Shown piece after piece: positions 62,415-64,000 of a stretch of DNA of 64,000 nucleotides (positions are counted from its first letter, which is position 1; each line of letters begins with the position of its first letter). The DNA comes from JALORV01 sp963769745 (lineage in GTDB: Bacteria > Pseudomonadota > Gammaproteobacteria > Burkholderiales > Burkholderiaceae_F). The DNA lies in assembly GCA_963769745.1 (NCBI GenBank), contig CAVYNB010000011.1, forward strand, positions 46,133 to 110,132, in the 5' to 3' direction. Both the position numbers and the translations under genes were made by a program. The notes under the pieces are model-generated. The model saw nothing but the letters and a program-made list of their open reading frames with translations, was not told the DNA's origin and made no database searches.

Positions 62415-63687
62415 ATGAACATCGCCATCCTGAACGGCCGCATCATCGATCCGGCGTCGGGGCACGACGCGACCGGCGGCTTGTACATCGCCGGCGGACG
62501 CATCGCGGGCATCGGCGCTGCCCCGGACGGCTTTCGCGCCGATCGCACGATCGACGCGCGCGGCGCGGTGGTCGCGCCGGGCCTGGTCGACCTGTGCGCT
62601 CGCCTGCGCGAACCCGGTTCCGAAGGGGCGCTGAAGGTCGAGATGCGCGCGGCCCTGGCCGGCGGCGTCACCGGGGTGGTCTGTCCGCCGGATACCGACC
62701 CGCCGCTCGACGAGCCGGGGCTGGTGCGCATGTTGCGGCAACGCTCGCGCGAGTCGGCCGGAGCCCGGACCTACCCGCTCGGCGCGCTGACGGTGCAACT
62801 GAAGGGTGAAGCGCTGGCCGAGATCCAGACGCTGGCCGAGACCGGCTGCGTGGCGTTCATGCAGACCGGCAGCCTGCCGCATGACAACGGCATGCTGCTG
62901 CAGGCGATGCGCTACGCGCGCACCTTCGACCTGCCGCTGTGGCTGCGTCCGGTCGAGGACACGCTGGCGGGCAGCGGGGTCGCCGCGGCGGGCCCGGTGG
63001 CAGGCCGATTGGGGCTGCCGTCGATTCCGGTCGTCGCCGAAACCGTGGCCCTGCACACGATTTTCGAACTGCAGCGCGCCACCGGCGCGCGCGTGCACAT
63101 CTGTCGCCTGTCGTCCGCGGCCGGCGTCGAACTCGTGCGCCAGGCCAAGCGCGAAGGCTTGCCGGTCACGGCCGATGTCGGCATCCACCACGTGCACCTG
63201 ATCGATGTCGACATCGGCTACTTCGATCCTGCCTTCAGGCTCGATCCCCCGTTGCGCTCGCAGCGCGATCGCGACGCCATCGTCGCCGGATTGGCCGACG
63301 GGACCATCGATGCGATCTGTTCGGACCATGCGCCGCTGAGCGTCGAGGAAAAGCTGCTGCCGTTCGGCGAGGCCGAGCCCGGCGCAACCGCGCTCGAGAC
63401 CCTGCTGCCGCTGACGCTCAAATGGGCTGCAGAGAACTCGGTGGCGCTGCCGAAGGCGCTGGCGAAGGTGACGAGCCGGGCTGCCGAGATCCTCGGCGAG
63501 GACACCGGCCGCCTGGCGCTCGGCGCCAAGGCCGACGTGGTGGTGTTCGACCCGGACATGCACTGGCGCGTCACGCCGGAGAACCTGCGCAGCGCCGGCA
63601 AGACGTCGCCGTACACCGGCTACGAGCTTGCAGGGCCGGGCGCTGGTCACGCTGGTCGGCGGCGACGTCCGGCACGAGACGCCGTAG
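62415..63687 (+). CDS. pyrC': Dihydroorotase-like pseudoenzyme (PyrC'/PyrX), frameshifted near the end
   Basis: A dihydroorotase homologue that has lost its zinc site. Where active enzymes read 'DxHxHxRxPG', this one has 'LVDLCARLREPGSEG' (about residues 56-70): both metal-binding His are gone. 'GTIDAICSDHAPLSVEEK' and 'GLVTGVVCPPDTDPPLD'-like 'GGVTGVVCPPDTDPPLD' remain. In Pseudomonas such PyrC' is a structural partner of PyrB. Near 63629 one extra base breaks the frame after 'TGYEL'; repair gives 'QGRALVTLVGGDVRHETP' and stop at 63685. Unrepaired, the frame runs on into the acyltransferase. The repaired length is 423 residues. A catalytic PyrC must be encoded elsewhere. Confidence 0.92.
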
Positions 63688-63689
63688 TC

Positions 63690-64000
63690 ATGCGCTATGC
63701 GCTCGCGCCGCTGCGGGCGGTGCTGCTGGTGCTGCACATCCTGTTGGGCATCGCCATCGCCTTCGTCGCGTTTCCGCTGTGCCGCCGGCAGGCGACGCGC
63801 AACCGCATCAATCACGTCTGGTCGCGCTGGGTGCTGCGACTTTGCGGCGCGCGGCTGCGTTACCGCGGGCCGCCGCTCGGCGACGAACTCGAGGCCACCG
63901 GCATCACGCCCGGCAGCGACGGGCGGCTGCTACTGTCGAACCACGTCTCGTGGATCGACATCTTCGCGATCAACGCGGTGATGCCGTGCCGCTTTGTCGC
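63690..64000 (+). CDS. 1-acyl-sn-glycerol-3-phosphate acyltransferase (partial, 5' end)
   Basis: A membrane-bound PlsC-family acyltransferase making phosphatidic acid. About 103 residues are visible: an N-terminal hydrophobic helix ('VLLVLHILLGIAIAFVAFPLC', about 12-33), a basic stretch, then the catalytic 'LLLSNHVSWIDIFAINAV' (HxxxxD variant, His about 87 and Asp about 91). It starts 2 bases after pyrC' and runs off the window end. LPS-type acyl-ACP-dependent members are also possible. Confidence 0.9.
   Translation, partial: MRYALAPLRAVLLVLHILLGIAIAFVAFPLCRRQATRNRINHVWSRWVLRLCGARLRYRGPPLGDELEATGITPGSDGRLLLSNHVSWIDIFAINAVMPCRFV

Noticed and set aside
62250..63815. A 521-codon open frame on the minus strand opposite pyrC'
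   Set aside because: Antisense shadow; the plus strand encodes a recognisable dihydroorotase-like protein through this whole stretch.

Overview
The window reads as a 64 kb piece of a high-GC betaproteobacterial chromosome, most likely Burkholderiales or a close relative. The grounds are 'LYGI'-type trimeric porins, the order rplM-rpsI-DUF6776-bactofilin-erpA-anmK-M23-tyrS-dtd, a ZTP riboswitch on glyA, the order thiD/thiE/hemL next to rubredoxin and pilGHIJ-chpA, and yqgE-ruvX-pyrR-pyrB-pyrC'. I see no tRNA, rRNA, prophage, insertion sequence or CRISPR array. Most of the window is core genome.

Layout. 1-2.3 kb: two outer-membrane porins on the minus strand. 2.4-5 kb: coq7, an OsmC-like protein, a structured intergenic region (possible small RNA) and rplM-rpsI. 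5.2-9.4 kb: DUF6776 protein, bactofilin, erpA, then anmK and an M23 peptidase on the minus strand. 9.5-13.9 kb: tyrS, dtd, a PEBP-like protein, a histidine phosphatase and a DUF4010 membrane protein. 14-17.2 kb: riboswitch-glyA, nrdR and two Hsp20 genes. 17.3-27.6 kb: an MscS channel, the riboflavin cluster (ribD, ribE, ribBA-like, ribH) with a CPBP protease and an OYE reductase inserted, then nusB-thiL-pgpA-pncC. 27.7-31.6 kb: a fluoroacetate-dehalogenase-like hydrolase, a secreted TPR protein and a CorC/HlyC transporter-like protein. 31.6-35.2 kb (minus): pyrF, three stress/membrane-associated small proteins, dacB. 35.4-38.6 kb: a DUF1800/DUF1501 pair. 38.6-39.3 kb (minus): an orphan Cas6e-like protein. 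39.8-41.8 kb: groES-groEL under CIRCE and a heat-shock promoter. 41.9-47.5 kb (minus): thiD-thiE-hemL-dsbD-redoxin. 47.7-57.8 kb: rubredoxin and the Pil-Chp chemosensory operon pilG-pilH-pilI-pilJ-chpA. 57.9-58.3 kb: a 414-bp inverted repeat. 58.4-64 kb: phr (minus), then yqgE-ruvX-pyrR-pyrB-pyrC' and the start of an acyltransferase gene.

Two points dominate. First, the protein at 38641-39336 has the hallmarks of the type I-E CRISPR RNA endonuclease Cas6e (an His-Gly near the N-terminal end of the first fold and a C-terminal glycine-rich motif), yet no Cascade gene or repeat array is present; this is the best candidate for something undescribed. Second, twelve genes, including housekeeping genes such as glyA, carry single-base frameshifts (about sixteen events, mostly +1). 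The protein continues perfectly in another frame each time, so residual sequencing or assembly indels are the simplest explanation. For these genes I give the full extent of the repaired reading frame.

Functional themes are pyrimidine synthesis (pyrF, pyrR, pyrB, pyrC'), riboflavin and thiamin synthesis (ribD/E/H, ribBA-like, thiD/E/L), folate/one-carbon control (ZTP riboswitch-glyA), heat shock (two hsp20 genes, groESL), disulfide chemistry (dsbD-redoxin) and type IV pilus chemosensing.
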